From Cyrtodaria siliqua (Eukaryota; Mollusca; Bivalvia; Adapedonta; Hiatellidae), in the NCBI GenBank assembly GCA_037043455.1, contig JAWPHD010000003.1, forward strand, positions 1,054,001 through 1,118,000: 64,000 nucleotides of DNA, read 5' to 3'. The position numbers and the translations under genes were made by a program. Shown piece after piece: positions 10,539-25,500 of the stretch. Numbering within the stretch: the stretch's first letter is position 1; every line of letters begins with the position of its first letter. Under the pieces are notes generated by a model. It ran no database searches. It was not told where the DNA came from and worked only from the letters and a program-made list of their open reading frames with translations.

Positions 10539-13500
10539 GTACGTGACAGTTACTTACTGAATGAAGATTCTATCAACTCTTATTGATGGAGGCTGTCAGA
10601 GGCAGATGCGAAATTTTTTGATAATGAGTGTGGGGCACAACAGTTACTGTTGAAGAATGAAACGGGGGGGTTTTAAAGTCCTGTTAACACGTCATATAAG
10701 ATTAAATTGAGGCAGTAACCTTAGAGGGAAATATGAAGAAGGAATTAGTTTCCCATTAGAAATGCCTCCGCCGCATATGGGGCAAAGCTCTGAAGTGCAA
10801 GGTCTTGCCCACTGAAGCTCTGAAATGCAAGGTCTTGCCCACTGAAGCTCTGAAATGCAAGCCTCTTGCCCACTGAGGTACCGAGGTCACTGTTGAAGAA
10901 TGATAACAAGCCACAAAAGGAGAGGGAGGGTAGTGGGGTGACTTTTTCATAGAATTTAATTCTTAAACTAAAATTTTCATAATTGCTAAAATAGAAGTAT
11001 TCTCTTATTTCCTTATTTTGTTACTGTCGTCTTCAATTGGTAATTCTTTGTTCAGTATAGGACAGCGTAAAAAATGTGCCTAAGTCATATAAATTTATCC
11101 TCTATTTTACTTTGATTTTAATATCTTCTCACATTGCAGACAGTTCCTTTATTCAACCTTGTACTGGTCAGGGGACACTTTCTGTCATTTATGTTAACAT
11201 AGACTATTTTTCAGACAAATCGATGTATTCTGAGTGACAGTTTTACTCTACTTTCAGTTTGCTTATTTATCTTTTATATATAAAGTATCGAAGTGTCGTG
11301 ATGAATTTATAAATATCGTAGACTAAAACTGAGAAATAATTTCATTTACAACCCCAGTTACAAGCCCAGTTACAACCCCAGTTTCCGTCACGTTTACAAC
11401 CCCAGTTACAACCCCAGTTACATCCCCAGTTACAACCCCAGTTACATCCCCAGTTACATCCCCAGTTACAACCCCAGTTACATCCCCAGTTTCCGTCACG
11501 TTTACAACCCCAGTTACAACCCCAGTTACATCCCCAGTTACAACCCCAGTTACATCCCCAGTTACATCCCCAGTTTCCGTCACGTTTACAACCCCAGTTA
11601 CAACCCCAGTTTCCGTCATGTTTTTAAACGAGCAATAGATTCAACACGGTATAATAAAGTAAAATTTTATAAATTAAAACCATTTATACAAGTATATTGA
11701 ACAGTTTCATTGTAAACCATTGTGTGTTTTCATTGTTCCATTATTCACCGGAACAGTGTGCCTGGTGAGATCCATGTAATAATTCCCTCCGATGTCATTT
11801 TTCTCTATAAAAACGGGTAACTCTGTGTAAATCAAACAGATACTTGTTGTGCGAGTTGCCTCTCTTTGGTTAAAATACATAATCACGGTAATAGTGTGAT
11901 AAAATATGATGTCATTATAATGTTATTGTTTCTAGTCATTGATTATGCAGCAGTAATATGCACACACATCCCCAACGCTGTAGGAAGTAAACACAATTTT
12001 CGTAGAAAAGCCCTTTGTCTTTGTACCACTTACCGGTATTTACATTTTGAGTTTGTTTTTTCTGTTTTCAACCTTCAGTGGTCAACATTTGTTAATTACT
12101 AAATGGTGGAAGTGATTTGCAATGTGAAAACAGTTTTCAAGTGAGAATGACGGAAAATGGACCTGACGGATTTAGTGGCTCGGGACCAGTACAGAGCATG
12201 AAAAAAACCCTGATATAATAATTTTATTTGTTAATTTGCAGAGCAAACCTATTTCATTTAATTCATTTTTATTGAAGTCCAAGACAAAGTGTTTTGTTGC
12301 CTGTTACCCAATCGACCTGATGTTTTTACTCCCGCCTTTTTCTGTTTTAGTGTTCTGTGGGTGTGGTAGTGAATTAATAGTGAGTGGTCTTGATATCTTT
12401 GGAAAAATTGTGTTCATGATTTAGGATAAGTATGGAATATGAGAATTAAATAAACTTGCCTCCCAACCTACCCAATACATATTCAGCCTGTTACAGGAAA
12501 CACTTTTTTTCATGCCTAACGTGATATTTCTCGACAACTTTTCATGCCTTGGTTTTCCAACATCTATTAATTGCCTTGCAGCTGTGGCGGCAGAGGCTGA
12601 TGGAATTCCCGTCTTTAAGTACCAGCGATGGCAGCTAAAGAAACAGGCCATCCCAGAGATTGTGGCCGAGTACAAGGCCTGTGGCGCCGAGCTCAACGTG
12701 ATGCCCTTTTGTTCGCAGTTCATCCCCATGGACGTTGTAACATTCCCCAAGCACGAGTCCATCATATATCATCCGTCCATCTTGCCATTGCATAGAGGAG
12801 CCTCCGCTATCAACTGGTATTATGATTATTTTGTTAGTCTTATTTGATTAAACTGCAATTTATGGCTCTACACTACATGTACATGCTTCCGGCCATCAAG
12901 AACCATTCCACCATCCCATGCAATTCCACCATCCCATGCAATTCCATCATCTCGTGCCATTACACAATCCCATTCCAGCATCCAGTGCCATTACACTATC
13001 CCATGCCATTCCATCATCCAGTGCCATTACAACATACCATGCCATTCCACCATCCATTACCATTACACCAACCGTGTCATTCCACTATCCCATGCCATTC
13101 CACCATCCAGTGCCATTACACCATCCCGTGCCATTACTCCATCCGTGTCATTCCACTATCACGTGCCATTCCACCATCCAGTGCAATTCCACATGTTTAC
13201 TGCTAACACACTAAATAAAAAAGATCATTTGGTCAAATATGTTTAAAAGCAGTTATTAATAAATAATTAAATAAATAAATGCACTGAATTCATAAAGGCT
13301 TATTATCATCAAGTATTGATCTGTGGACCTGTCAGAGTATAAGTAATATTGATGACAAATCTAAACTGGTATATTTTTTTTAAAAACACAATGACATTCA
13401 TGTCTTATTCCTTTGCTTTCTTTTTTGAAAAATACACAAAAAAAGTTCAGATCTGTTTAATTATAAATTATGTCACAGAAATACTTTTTTATAGGGGTTC

Positions 13501-16500
13501 TTGCACTATTCTGGAACTAGCTTCATTTAAAAGGGCTTTGAAAACCATGGACAAAGCTGAAAGAATTATCAAAATGTCGTAAAATATACAGGAGATGTGA
13601 TCTTTTAATTTCAAATGGAGCCAGCCATCTTGGATTGAGGACCTCATTGCACTTTTTTACCATTTATTGCATTGATTAATATAATTTAAAACAAAGAATA
13701 TCGCTGCAAATACATGTAAATCGTAAAAAGAGCGTATACAGTATAAATATTTTACTTTGCATTTATAATTTAATACATTTATTTGCTTTAAACACTATTA
13801 TCTATTTTCCATATATGGAAAAAGATGGCTGCCTCCATTGGAGTCATCTTGCACATTTGTAAAAGGTCATATCTCTTATATTTTTTTAAGGTATTTTGAT
13901 AATTTTTTCAGCCCTAAAGGGCTAAATTTCTGCAGTATCTGCTGTTAGTATGGAGTTATACCCGAGTGGTCAAAGCCTGGTGATAATGGTAGGGAGAATA
14001 CTGTTTGTTTATAGATTTATCTTGACACTGTAGCCATAAATAGCATTGGGCAAGGATTGTTTTTCATGGCTCAAAGTGGTCTGTTGTTTCAGATTAAATG
14101 TATTATGTAACTGATCCTTCAATAAACATTGGCCTGGGGAGGGGAAATTAATGGCTACTGATTAAAATGACAGTTACCAGTATACAGTTATTGAATGGCT
14201 TGCCGGTTAATAGTAAAACCATGGAAGGATCGTGAACTATAGCCCATTTCACCGGTACTTCGGAAATCTCCGTACAAAGTTCGGAATTTCAGTCACATGG
14301 CGCAAAGTCACATGACTTCAAGAACTAATCAGATGCTGGTAGTCATAACAGTATCAACACTCACAAATTAACTAGTTTCAGTCTTTATATATGCGTATTT
14401 GTTCGCTAAAACACCGCAGTCGTTAGTGCTATTCTACACAGAAGCCATCTTGACTCATTCCTTGGAAACTAGATCGGATTTCAAGGCTATACGAACACGC
14501 GTTGAATTGTTTACATTGGAGCATGTGCGCGTAAGTTGGAACCGGTGTGACGATAGAAATATTCATTGTTTTCTGACAATCCCGTTTTTTAATTGTATCA
14601 ACAAACACGCTTTACTTTTTGTTTTTCTACAGTGCCAAACACATTAATAACATATATTTGTCATGCGTTCAAGTTATAGTCTGACATTTAATAACATTTT
14701 TACATTGTTTTTAATTCACATTGGCACCGTTACAATGAATATTTAATGTGCCTACCAGCGTTTGATTGGTCGACCTAATTGGCTGCTCGGAGATAGCTCG
14801 TTATTATCCGTGATCTTTCGGCAAGTGTCGGGGTGAAATGGGCTATTGCCTAAGGCCGAAGGCAATAGTTTACATGATCCTTACATGCACTGAGGATAAA
14901 TAGTTCTACTATTGACTGCATGGCAAGTCATTCAATAACTGCTTTATTACATGATCACCTACATATACGCTGCAGTATATGCACCTGACTAAATTAGTAT
15001 ATTAATACCTGAAATAATGTATACTCAATGCAGTTGTAATGACCTGTGGTATTGATACCTGTCATTGTTCCAAGAAAGACGCACCACTCCATCCACCATG
15101 CATGCTTAATTAACATGCATTTATTCTAGCTGGTATGAAGTGAAGAAAGTGGCCTTGAAAAATGTAAAAGTCCTTGAATTTTTTCTTGGAATTTCTGTGT
15201 GAACCATGGGCAAGGTGGGAACATAGTCAAAAATATTAACTGATCATCTCTATAACAGATCTCAGCATTTTGAAATGGAAGTATTGCAATTGTGCCTCAG
15301 CATATTTTATGTTTTAGTTTCTTTAAATTTACATACTTGTACACGACATGGACTATACATCAAGCACAATATATATACATTTATTAATGCATAATGAGCT
15401 GTGGTAAATCAGATGAAGTTGTGGGTTCGATCCTCGCCGTGGCCTTGTAATTTATCCTTGAGCAAAATAATTAATCCACATTGCTTAGTACTGGTTCTAT
15501 TCAGGGGACCTTGTTTCACACTCAGTGCAAATAAATTTGTTTAAACTAACATGTGTTTCTATTAAAGGTTATGTTATTAATATTTGTTGTCATATTGTGA
15601 CAGACTGGAAAACACAAACTAAAAGGGTCTATTAGTTTTTAGCTCGACTGATCAGAGATCAGCAGAGCTTATGCCGTTGTGCGTCGTCCGTCCGTCTGTC
15701 TGTCCGTAAACTTTTATTTGTAGCGACTACTCCTCTGAAACTACTGGATGGATATTCATGAAACTTTACAGAAATGTTGCCCATGAAGTCTAGTTGATCC
15801 TAGCAAAAATTCATGTTGATGTGAAATCCAAGATGGTCACCAAAGCTAAAAATAGATTTTTAAAATACAAGTTTGTAGCGACTACTTCTTGAAAACTCTA
15901 TGTGATATTGATATGGGACTTTTTCTAAAATGATCAGCATGACACGATGTTGGTCCTTGTCGAAAATCGTTTTGATTCGGTGTAAACATGGCTGCCAGCG
16001 GCCATCTTTGTTTACATAGAGTTATATAATGAAAACTTGTAGCGACTACTCCTCTGAAACTACTTCACGGATTTTCATAAAACTTCACAGGAATATTGCT
16101 CTTGATGTCTAATTGATCCTAGCAAAATTTCAGGTCGGCCGGAAATTCAAGATGGCCGCCATGGCTAAAAATAGATTTTCAAAATACAAGTTTGTAGCAA
16201 CTACTTCTTGAAAACTATAAGGGTTATTGATATGGGACTTTTTCCAAAATGATCGGCATGACATGATGTTGGTCCTCGTCAAAAATCGTTTTGATTCGAT
16301 GTTAAACATGGCTGTCAGCGGCCATCTTTGTTTACATAGAGTTATATAATGAAAACTTGTAACGACTACTTCTCTGAAATTAATTGAAGGATTTTCATGA
16401 AACTTCACAGGAATGTTGCTCTTGATGTCTAATTGATCCTAGCAAAATTTCAGGTCGGCCAGAAATACAAGATGGCCGTCACGGCTAAATATAAATTTTC

Positions 16501-19500
16501 AAAAAACAAGTTTGTAGCGACTACTTCCTGAAATCAAAATCAATCAGTAGAGCTTAAAGGTCATTGACCTCTTGTTTCTATTCAAGGTTACATTATTAAT
16601 ATTTGTTTGTCGTATTGTAACAGACTAAAAAAACACAAACTAACCTATTATTTTGACTAAATAGCTGACGTGGATCACCCTTATGTTTGGGATTTAAGTG
16701 TATTGACAATTATTAAACAGTTTAAAATCATCTGTACCTCTATTGACGTCAAGTCTCTCCGAATAACCTTTTAACTAAAGTATACTCTTAAGGTTTATTC
16801 CACGAAAACATACATGGGACCCGAGGACGCACTCCTGTGATTGAACACCCATAGATGCAAAATTGAGTTTAGAGAAAAAAAATCAGTAAATAGAGTTCAT
16901 CCATAGATGTCTATTAAATTGCCTTCCTGGGTTCCCGAGTGTGTTTTTATGGAATAGCCGTTTCGTAATACATTTAAACAGTTTTACAAATTAATTGTTT
17001 TCTACAGGACCTTGATACAGGGAGACAAGATAGGAGGTTTCACAGTTTTCTGGGCTGATGACGGTCTGGACAAGGGCCCCATCTTGCTGCAAAAGAAAAC
17101 ATTTGTTGATCCCCAAGACACAGTGGATAGCATATACAACAGATTCCTCTACCCTGAGGGCGTCAAAGCTATGGTAAGGAATGAATTTAAAGCAGTCTTT
17201 AGCTAGACTGTTCAAAGAATAAGAGAACTTGTACTGTACCCTCAGCTTCTGTCATTTAAATTTACATCCTAGCTGACCTGAAATGACTTCTGCGTGATAT
17301 AAAATAGCACTTTGTTGGTGGGCTTCCTTTGAGGTTGCTCAGATACCTATTAATTTTCAGGTGTATCCTTCTCCTCTCTCTTGGGGGTCTCAAAATCAGC
17401 AAAATAATACGTGGATGAGCCAATCAGTTGCAACACTTCAATAGTGTTGTAAATGGGCAGCAGCGGACTGAAGTTTTCTTAAAACTACATTTGATTTGGA
17501 CCTTGTATGTTGATGGTTGTTTGAATGGTGTTTACATCATTTTTAGCACATGTTAGGTCATATATGACAGTCGATTTCTTTTTGTGGTAAAGGCAGACCA
17601 CCCCATTTTTCCTGGGTATAACAGTACTGTATGAATACCTCCAGCCATCCGTAAGAATCGACACTTTGTCACTTGGCAAGTTAAGCTTCTAGTGGGTTCA
17701 ATCCAGCAGTAGTGAGAGGCGAGAACATTTTAGATGCACGTTGAGACCTCCGAATGTGTTTGTGGTATTATGTTGCTAACATGAGCTTCTTCTTGAATCA
17801 CTTAAAGTTCAAACTTTCCATATGATTATCATATTATGAATGAAACTACATCTTAAGACACACTGGAGCTACTGCCATCTGACATAGGGCATACAGAAAT
17901 ATGTTTAGGTCAGACTTTTTTTTATTGTTTACCGATTTTTGAAGCAAAAATATAGGGTAGGAGGAGGTGGGGGCTGGGCGGTGTGGAAGAATGGTTGTGT
18001 TTTTTTGTTCGGAAAAATTCTATGAAATAATCGTCAAAGTAATATTGATTTGGGTGGTATAAAGTTATGTTGGAAAGCCTTTTTTTTTCTTCATTTTTGC
18101 CATATTTTCAGTCTAATAGAGTAGGAGGGTTGATAAGCCTAAAAATAAATAAATACTGGCCATTTGAATATTGATTATTTATATAAATATGCAAACAAAT
18201 GAATACACATTTTTGTTTTCAGGGTGAAGCAGTCCGGTTGATAGACCAGGGCATGGCACCTAAAATTATACAGCCAACAGAGGGCGCCACTTATGATGCA
18301 ATGTTGAAGAAAAGCAATGTGGTGGTGAGCACATTTTGCCTATCTGAGCTAGCAACCAGTAACTGGTCAAATGTGTGATCTGTTCAGATTAAGTTTTACA
18401 ACATTGGCCCATCTTCTGGCTATATTGTTACATCTGTATCTGTTTGTAAGGGAATTGATGGTGGGATCCTTCAGAAGGGGAAAAAATCGCATTGAAAACC
18501 TAAAATAAGGTGAACAAATTTATTGTTTATTTACCAAAAAAAACACAAAAACTGCATTGTGTTGCTAAGCAATCAGATGTGATGTTTTCCATGTTGTCAG
18601 AACAGGTAATATGTTTCAGGGATATATTATTCGTGATTATTTTATGACTTACTCACACTTTAAATGCTGCTGGAAAGGTATTAAAATATCAAGTTTAACT
18701 TAAACCTTCCGGAGAATAATTTTCCAACATTAAAGCAGAACTTGGTCTTAAATCAACAAATCCGCTTTTGATATGTTTTTAAGTATTAAATATCATTATA
18801 AATACGATTTTTACTATGCCATTGATGTATGTTCAGTGAAAATATGTTTTTAAAGATAAAAATCGAACAGACGAACAGGCATTGCTAAAATATCAAAAAA
18901 AATCTAAGGGGAAAAACTCTTGCGCGAATTACCGGAAGTGACGTCATTGGGAACAAACTATTTTTTGTTTACATTGGGACTGAACGTAAAACAGTATACC
19001 TTGTGTGAAAATGTGAGAATTAAGCGATCATGATACTGAGTCAGAGGAAAATTTAATGCCCGTGATAAGATGGCTACACAATGTGCAACCTTACGATTTT
19101 GAGCCAGAATACGTGTCTGAGGACGAAAATACATCGGATTCATCAACTGATGATGAAGTCGAACGCGGTGCAGGTGCAAATGGAGAGCTTGTAAAGACTA
19201 TCATGTCATGTCATTCGTTACATTCAGCGGTTCATTACACTATTCACTAATCTAACAAAATAGTGTATTTATACACTTACAGCAACAACAAACAAAAAAC
19301 AACGTAAACATTGTTTTCATCGAAATCTACAGTAAGTCACCCGCAACACTGCAATATCTTGGTACATACACAATAACCGCGAAATGTAGTATATTCCGAA
19401 TGAATGGACCTAGTCTAAATACGTGCGTCAGATTTTTTTGCCGATAAGTAGACATTGAACAAATATATTTATTAGATATTATCCATAATTGATAAAAAAT

Positions 19501-22500
19501 GAATAAAAACAATAATAAATGAAACAGCATATAATTTCGGCACCATAATTTGTATAGTATTATATATGTGCCATAAGTCGCCATCAACACCAAACACTCT
19601 AGGAGCGGTGTTTGCAATATGACACGCTCTCTAGTCTCCACTGCCCCCAAATATCAATACAGACTAATCAAATATTGCGGTGCACTATTGAAGTACAGCT
19701 AATTAGGGTACATAAGTCGGTATATCACAAAAGCACGCACCATTTAGTGAAACCTAGTTTTATGATATATTTCCTGTTTATTGCAATTACTTGAGCGGTG
19801 TAATACCGCCGGCGGTGTAATACCGCCGGCGGTGTAATACCGCCGAGGGCAGACGCGTATTGCACAAGACGGATATATCACATGATATGCGAGCTCTAAT
19901 TTGTCGCGCACAAAGAGAGAAAAATACTATGATTTAAATAATATAGCCAAATATATTATGAGCACGATATAGACAGTTAGTAAGTATACTTACTCATGTA
20001 TACTTACTCCTGATATACAGATCGAAAACAGACCAAACATATCAAATTACCATAATATAAAGTATATTATTCTATTATACTTGTTTTACTTATTGCACGA
20101 GCTAAGAGGCGTTATTGTTGTTGCTTTGCCATAAAACATTACTGAATTAATATAAAAGCTAGTAATATTATTAATTTTCTGCCTTGTAATAGATATTCAT
20201 GAAACATTTTGTATTTTTTTTCAAATCCATAGACCTATATATGTTGATAATATATATTTATAACACTATTGGCAGAAGAGGGTGTATAATTTAAAATTAT
20301 TAAAATTAAAATTTGGAAACAAAGACACAGTGTTTATTTCACCGGATTCATTTAAATTTATATGCTGAACGTTCTTGGCAATATTTAAAAAAAAGACGGC
20401 TACATATTATTAGCGCCGTCAACTCTTCATTGATTCACGTAAAGACGCATGCTTCTAATTCAACAGCTAAACATTCACGGTGTATATAAAGATCTAAGAC
20501 TATACACCTTTCTTCAATTTATCATACGTATACCCGATGAGGTGCTAAGATAATTGAACATAAATGTCAATCTTACTTCATGTATGAATTTCCTCCTCAA
20601 CGCCGGTCGAATAGGCGAATACAACTTGCTTGGAGACGGCGTGGTTATGCACTTCTCATTTTTATAGTCAAATATCGTTGGTACCGCTGTTGATTTTAAT
20701 ATGCATGGCCTTTTGTTCTCCAAATTCAAAGATAATGAAACCAAAGGATGGACTTTCCACGAAGTCAACTGAAAATGTTTGCTACAAACTCGCGCGTCTT
20801 TCGTAGGTTCCCACTTCCTCGACGAGTCGGGCAATTTTCTTCGGTAACGGTCTACCCACACTTCAAATCATAATATATCATTATCTCGATTAGGGAAACG
20901 AAAGAAACTTAGGTTATTATCTTGTCTTTCTTTATGCAAACTTTTTCACCCAGGAACAGCACACGGCATTTTTAACAAGTACCATAAAACGTAATCCTAC
21001 ATAGACAATACTATACAACTCAATGCGACACCGCTAATCGTTTGGTACCAATGACGTCACAGGATCACTTGACACTTACCAGGGCGAAACTCGAAGCGTG
21101 TGCGCTATGAGATAAAATTGGCTACTGTGAGAAAACGGGACAACAAATAAGTGTAAGATTTGAACAGATTGTATATAATATATATATATTTCCGAATATA
21201 TACTCAAAAGACACGCCCTATTTCACCTTTAAGAGTGACTTGTTAGCTTAAAGTCGTGATAGTACATATTTGCTAGTTTTGTCTAGAGGTAAAACACAGA
21301 AAGAAGAGTTACTTTGAGGTGTATATTGTATGATTGGGAGTTTGTCCATGCTTTAAATTACAACAAAGATTTGGGCTAGGTTTATTAGACAGTTTAATAA
21401 AACCAAAATCTTGTTTATAATAAAAAGTTATTGTGGTGTCGATTTAAATCGTAAGAACTTTTTCTGAACACCGTTATTGAACTGAATCTTTCAAAAATAG
21501 TCCAAAAGTTAAGAATCACTATGACTAGGGGTAATCTGGCCTTATGCTGTTGCTGATATCACTCCTGAAATAGAGAATATCATGTTAGTGCCTGATCACA
21601 TCCAGTTTATCAGGTGAGGCTGAGAAACGAAGTCCGAGGCTGAGATGAGGGCTTCATTTTTTTCGTTCCGAACCTGATAAACTGGATACGATCAGGCACT
21701 AACAGGATATTCTATTTATCATGTTGATTGTTTAAAATCATTTAATTTACCTTTTTTTCCATTTTCTTCCCATTTTCTTCCTTTCAAAAATACCCAGACG
21801 TCATCAGATATACCCTGACGTCATCAAAAGAGGTGCACCTGACGGGATAGGACCGTAACTGCCGAGATAAGGTTTTATCTCAGGCACCCTGTTTCACGGC
21901 AGAATTATGCAGATTGACATGATAATAGATATTATCCAGAATTCATCTGAATTGCTTTTCCGTGTATGTACAAACTTGGTAGATCACCTTTCCTATTACA
22001 GGGAAGTGTTGCAGACATTAATCTTCAGTGCCCAAGTTACCTGTGCCAATGATTGTAACAGTAGAAGCTGTTTGTACCTACATCATATGGTCGGTAAAAC
22101 CCATAAGCGGCATATTCTGGAGTATTATTACTATTGAACTGATGTGTTACCGCTAGTCGTAAAATTCAGATGGTATTCATGCTTCATTTTAAAACATCCA
22201 AAATCAGCTTTTTGTTTTATCTATCTTTCCACAGCTAAACATGAACCAGACGGCGGAGCAGATCCACAACTTCATACGAGGATGTGACAAGGTACCTGGT
22301 GCCTGGGGAACGATTAATGGAGAGGTATGTTGCATGTTATATGCTGTAGACCCGAACTTCATTTAGAATATCAATTGGTTCTTATATGGTGTTTTAGTTG
22401 CCACCTCTTCTACTTCTTCGCTTTTAATCGGAGCATCTCTGTCACAGCGTTTTTTGTCTCGCCTTTTTGAAGAAAACAAGTGACATAGGTGTTGCTTTTC

Positions 22501-25500
22501 CGGCAGCGGCGGCGGGGGCGTCAACATTCAAGTTTTGCATTTAGGTCATTTTCTCACAAACTGTATACACTAGACCTTTCAAACTTTGCTTAAAGTTGTA
22601 TCTTGAGTGGTACATTGCAACGTGACAAAGCAAATATGGATGTGACCTTCACCATCAAGCATAGGGCAGATAACTTTAAATGTTACATTTACATCACTTT
22701 CTCATGAACTATGATTATGCACCAGATGTTTTAAACCTAATTTATAGCTAAATATTTGGAAGACAAAATATTTTATTTTGACATAGTTGTGTCTTGGGTA
22801 GTGCATCTTTTTGGATGCATGGATTTCATCTATGACCTTGACCTACTTTTTTTGAGCTGATGATTTTTAGCTCTACTGGCCAATAGCCTTCATTTTTCAT
22901 CCGATCTTTGCCAAACTTTAACAGATTGTTAATATTAAATAAAGCTCGTACAAGTTCAAAACCAGCCAGATCGGACCAGTAACAGCGGAGTTATGGCCCT
23001 TGATTTAGTTAAAAATACTATATTTTGCCTCTTGAATACTATAGGGCTTTCGTTTTTCATCTGATCTTGACTTTTTTTTTTGTGTTAACACCGTGTTTGC
23101 TATGATTTCTAGTTGTGCCTATTGCATTTTTTTCCGGTTCGTTGATTTTTGACAGAGTTATGGCCCTTTGCCATTTTTACTTTAAATTACTCCTCCTAAA
23201 CGGCTTGTTGGATTTCTGCAAAATTAGGCAGAAAGCCTCAGTATGATGTCTAGTTGTGCAAAGCGCAGTATATCAATGAAATCTTGGACAAGTTCGAAAA
23301 CCAGCTAGATCTTGTTAGTAACGACAAGAGTTGCCCTTGATTTGTTGAAATAAGCTATATTGTATTTTCATTTGTTAAATCTGTAGTTACTTCATTTTTT
23401 ATCTGATCTTTACCATATGCCATGCCATACTAGACACAGCAGACTTGTTGCCCATGATTACCAGGAGAGCGATCTAAAGCCATCCTTTCCCTGTTTTTGC
23501 AATGTTTTAAAGAAGTACTGATGGGAATTTTATGTTGACAACCCTTGATATAAGAGCCGTTTTAGCCAGTAGAGCGTCCACAGGACAATAGAATGGCATT
23601 TTGTTTTTAAACAAATGCACTTCAGTGTAATCTCAGCAAACTGCAAAGTGAAACTCCATTGTTTTTCGTTTATAAAATGTTTACAAACTTTCATTTAAGC
23701 ATCATTGACCTTTTTATTTTTAATTCCAGCCCCCGTTTGGCGAGACATGTGAATCCACGGATTTCTTGTTAAATCTGAGCACAGCAGTTTTTTAGTCTGA
23801 GCATTTCTGTCACAGCAGTTTTTAAGTCTGAGCGTTTTTGTCACAGCAGTTTTTAAGTGTGAGCATTTCTGTCACAGCAGTTTTTAAGTCTGAACATTTC
23901 TGTCACAGCAGTTTTTAAGTCGGAGCATTTCTGTCTCAGCAGTTTTTAAGTCTGCATTTCTGTCACAGCAGTTTTTAAGTCTGAGCATTTCTGTCAAAGC
24001 AGTTTTTAAATCTGAGCATTTCTGTCACAGCAGTTTTTAAATCTGAGCTTTTCTGTCTCAGCAGTTTTAAAGTCTGCATTTCTGTCACAGCAGTTTTTAA
24101 GTCTGAGCATTTCTGTCACAGCAGTTTTTAAATCTGAGCTTTTCTGTCTCAGCAGTTTTTAAGTCTGCATTTCTGTCACAGCAGTTTTGAAGTCTGAGTA
24201 TTTCTGTCACAGCAGTTTTTAAATCTGAGCATTTCTGTCACAGCAGTTTTTAAATCTGAGCTTTTCTGTCTCAGCAGTTTTTAAGTCTGCAGTTTTTAAG
24301 TCTGAGCATTTCTGTCACAGCAGTTTTTAAATCTGAGCTTTTCTGTCTCAGCAGTTTTTAAGTCTACATTTCTGTCACAGCAGTTTTTAAGTCTGAGCAT
24401 TTCTGTCACAGCAGTTTTTAAATCTGAGCATTTCTGTCACAGCAGTTTGTAGTTTTATATTTCTTCAGTAAACTTTTCATTTATTTGATGTATGACCTTA
24501 CCAATATATAAAAGTCATGTACTTGTCAAGGTCAAGAGTTTTAGATACATACGTTTCTTTTCCTATTTCTTAGTATAAAGTTCATGACCTTAAAGTCTCT
24601 ATCCCACCATCAACAGGTCAATTTTTTCTAGACCTACTGACGATGGTGATATAATTATATAACTTACATATTTTGAGAAATCAAACTTTATAGACACAAT
24701 ATAAACACAAACCAGCCAGGTCAAATCCCAAAACTAGAGCGCCGATTTAAGAGTTACCAACTCATAATTCATTTTACTTTAATATATTCAATTATAGATA
24801 TTTTTATGAACCCATGAGTAAACATATTCTTTTAATCGTCACATACATTATTATGTGACTTTTATAGCGGATAGAGTTTTGTAGTATAATTTGCCATTAT
24901 TTGGCGGGTTAGTTTCTTTAACAATATATAAAAGTCGCTGTGAAAGTTAAATGCGAAAAACATCATTTTTAGCCGGATTGCTTGGCAAATCCAGGCTATA
25001 GTTTGGCGATTTTCATCTGTCCGTCCAGCTGTCGGTCTGTCTGTCTGTCTGTCCGTTCTCAAAAAACGAATTGTCGAAACATTTTGAAACTTGGCACACA
25101 TGTTAATTATCATTACTCAATGTTATATGACAAGAACCATAACTGTTGTCATGTATTTTACTTAAATTATTCTCCCTTTTTACTTAGATGTTTCAGTTTG
25201 CACCGCTATTGGTGCTTCACTTGTTGGTCATTAGGTGTAATAACTTTATTATTTCTTTATATTTCTAAATCACACTTTCAGTGTATACACCTAATAATGG
25301 CAATAATGGTGTTCATCAGTTTTTGAACAATGCCTGGGAAGGCGACACGCTTGCTCCAGAGAGTACCCATCAGACACTCGATAGTTGATAGTCATAATCT
25401 TTTTGTCAGCATAATTATTTTATTTTACCAAACCAACTGACTTCTGGTTTAAAATTGATTATTAGTACACTTTTCCCTATATTTATCTCATAGAAACGGT

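Noticed and set aside
12421..12765. 114-codon - strand frame opposite exon 2
   Set aside because: Shadow of the ALDH1L exon; no homology recognised. Likewise 53039-53497 (-), 47157-47411 (-), 16991-17215 (-) and 28299-28481 (-).
16130..16408. 92-codon - strand frame with a repeated KFHENPS-like peptide
   Set aside because: Lies in the tandem core of dispersed repeat family A and is broken in the other copies.
19327..19650. 107-codon - strand frame as the next exon of the THAP gene or a transposase
   Set aside because: Hydrophobic and low-complexity, with no catalytic motif and no acceptor in a fitting phase that I could see.
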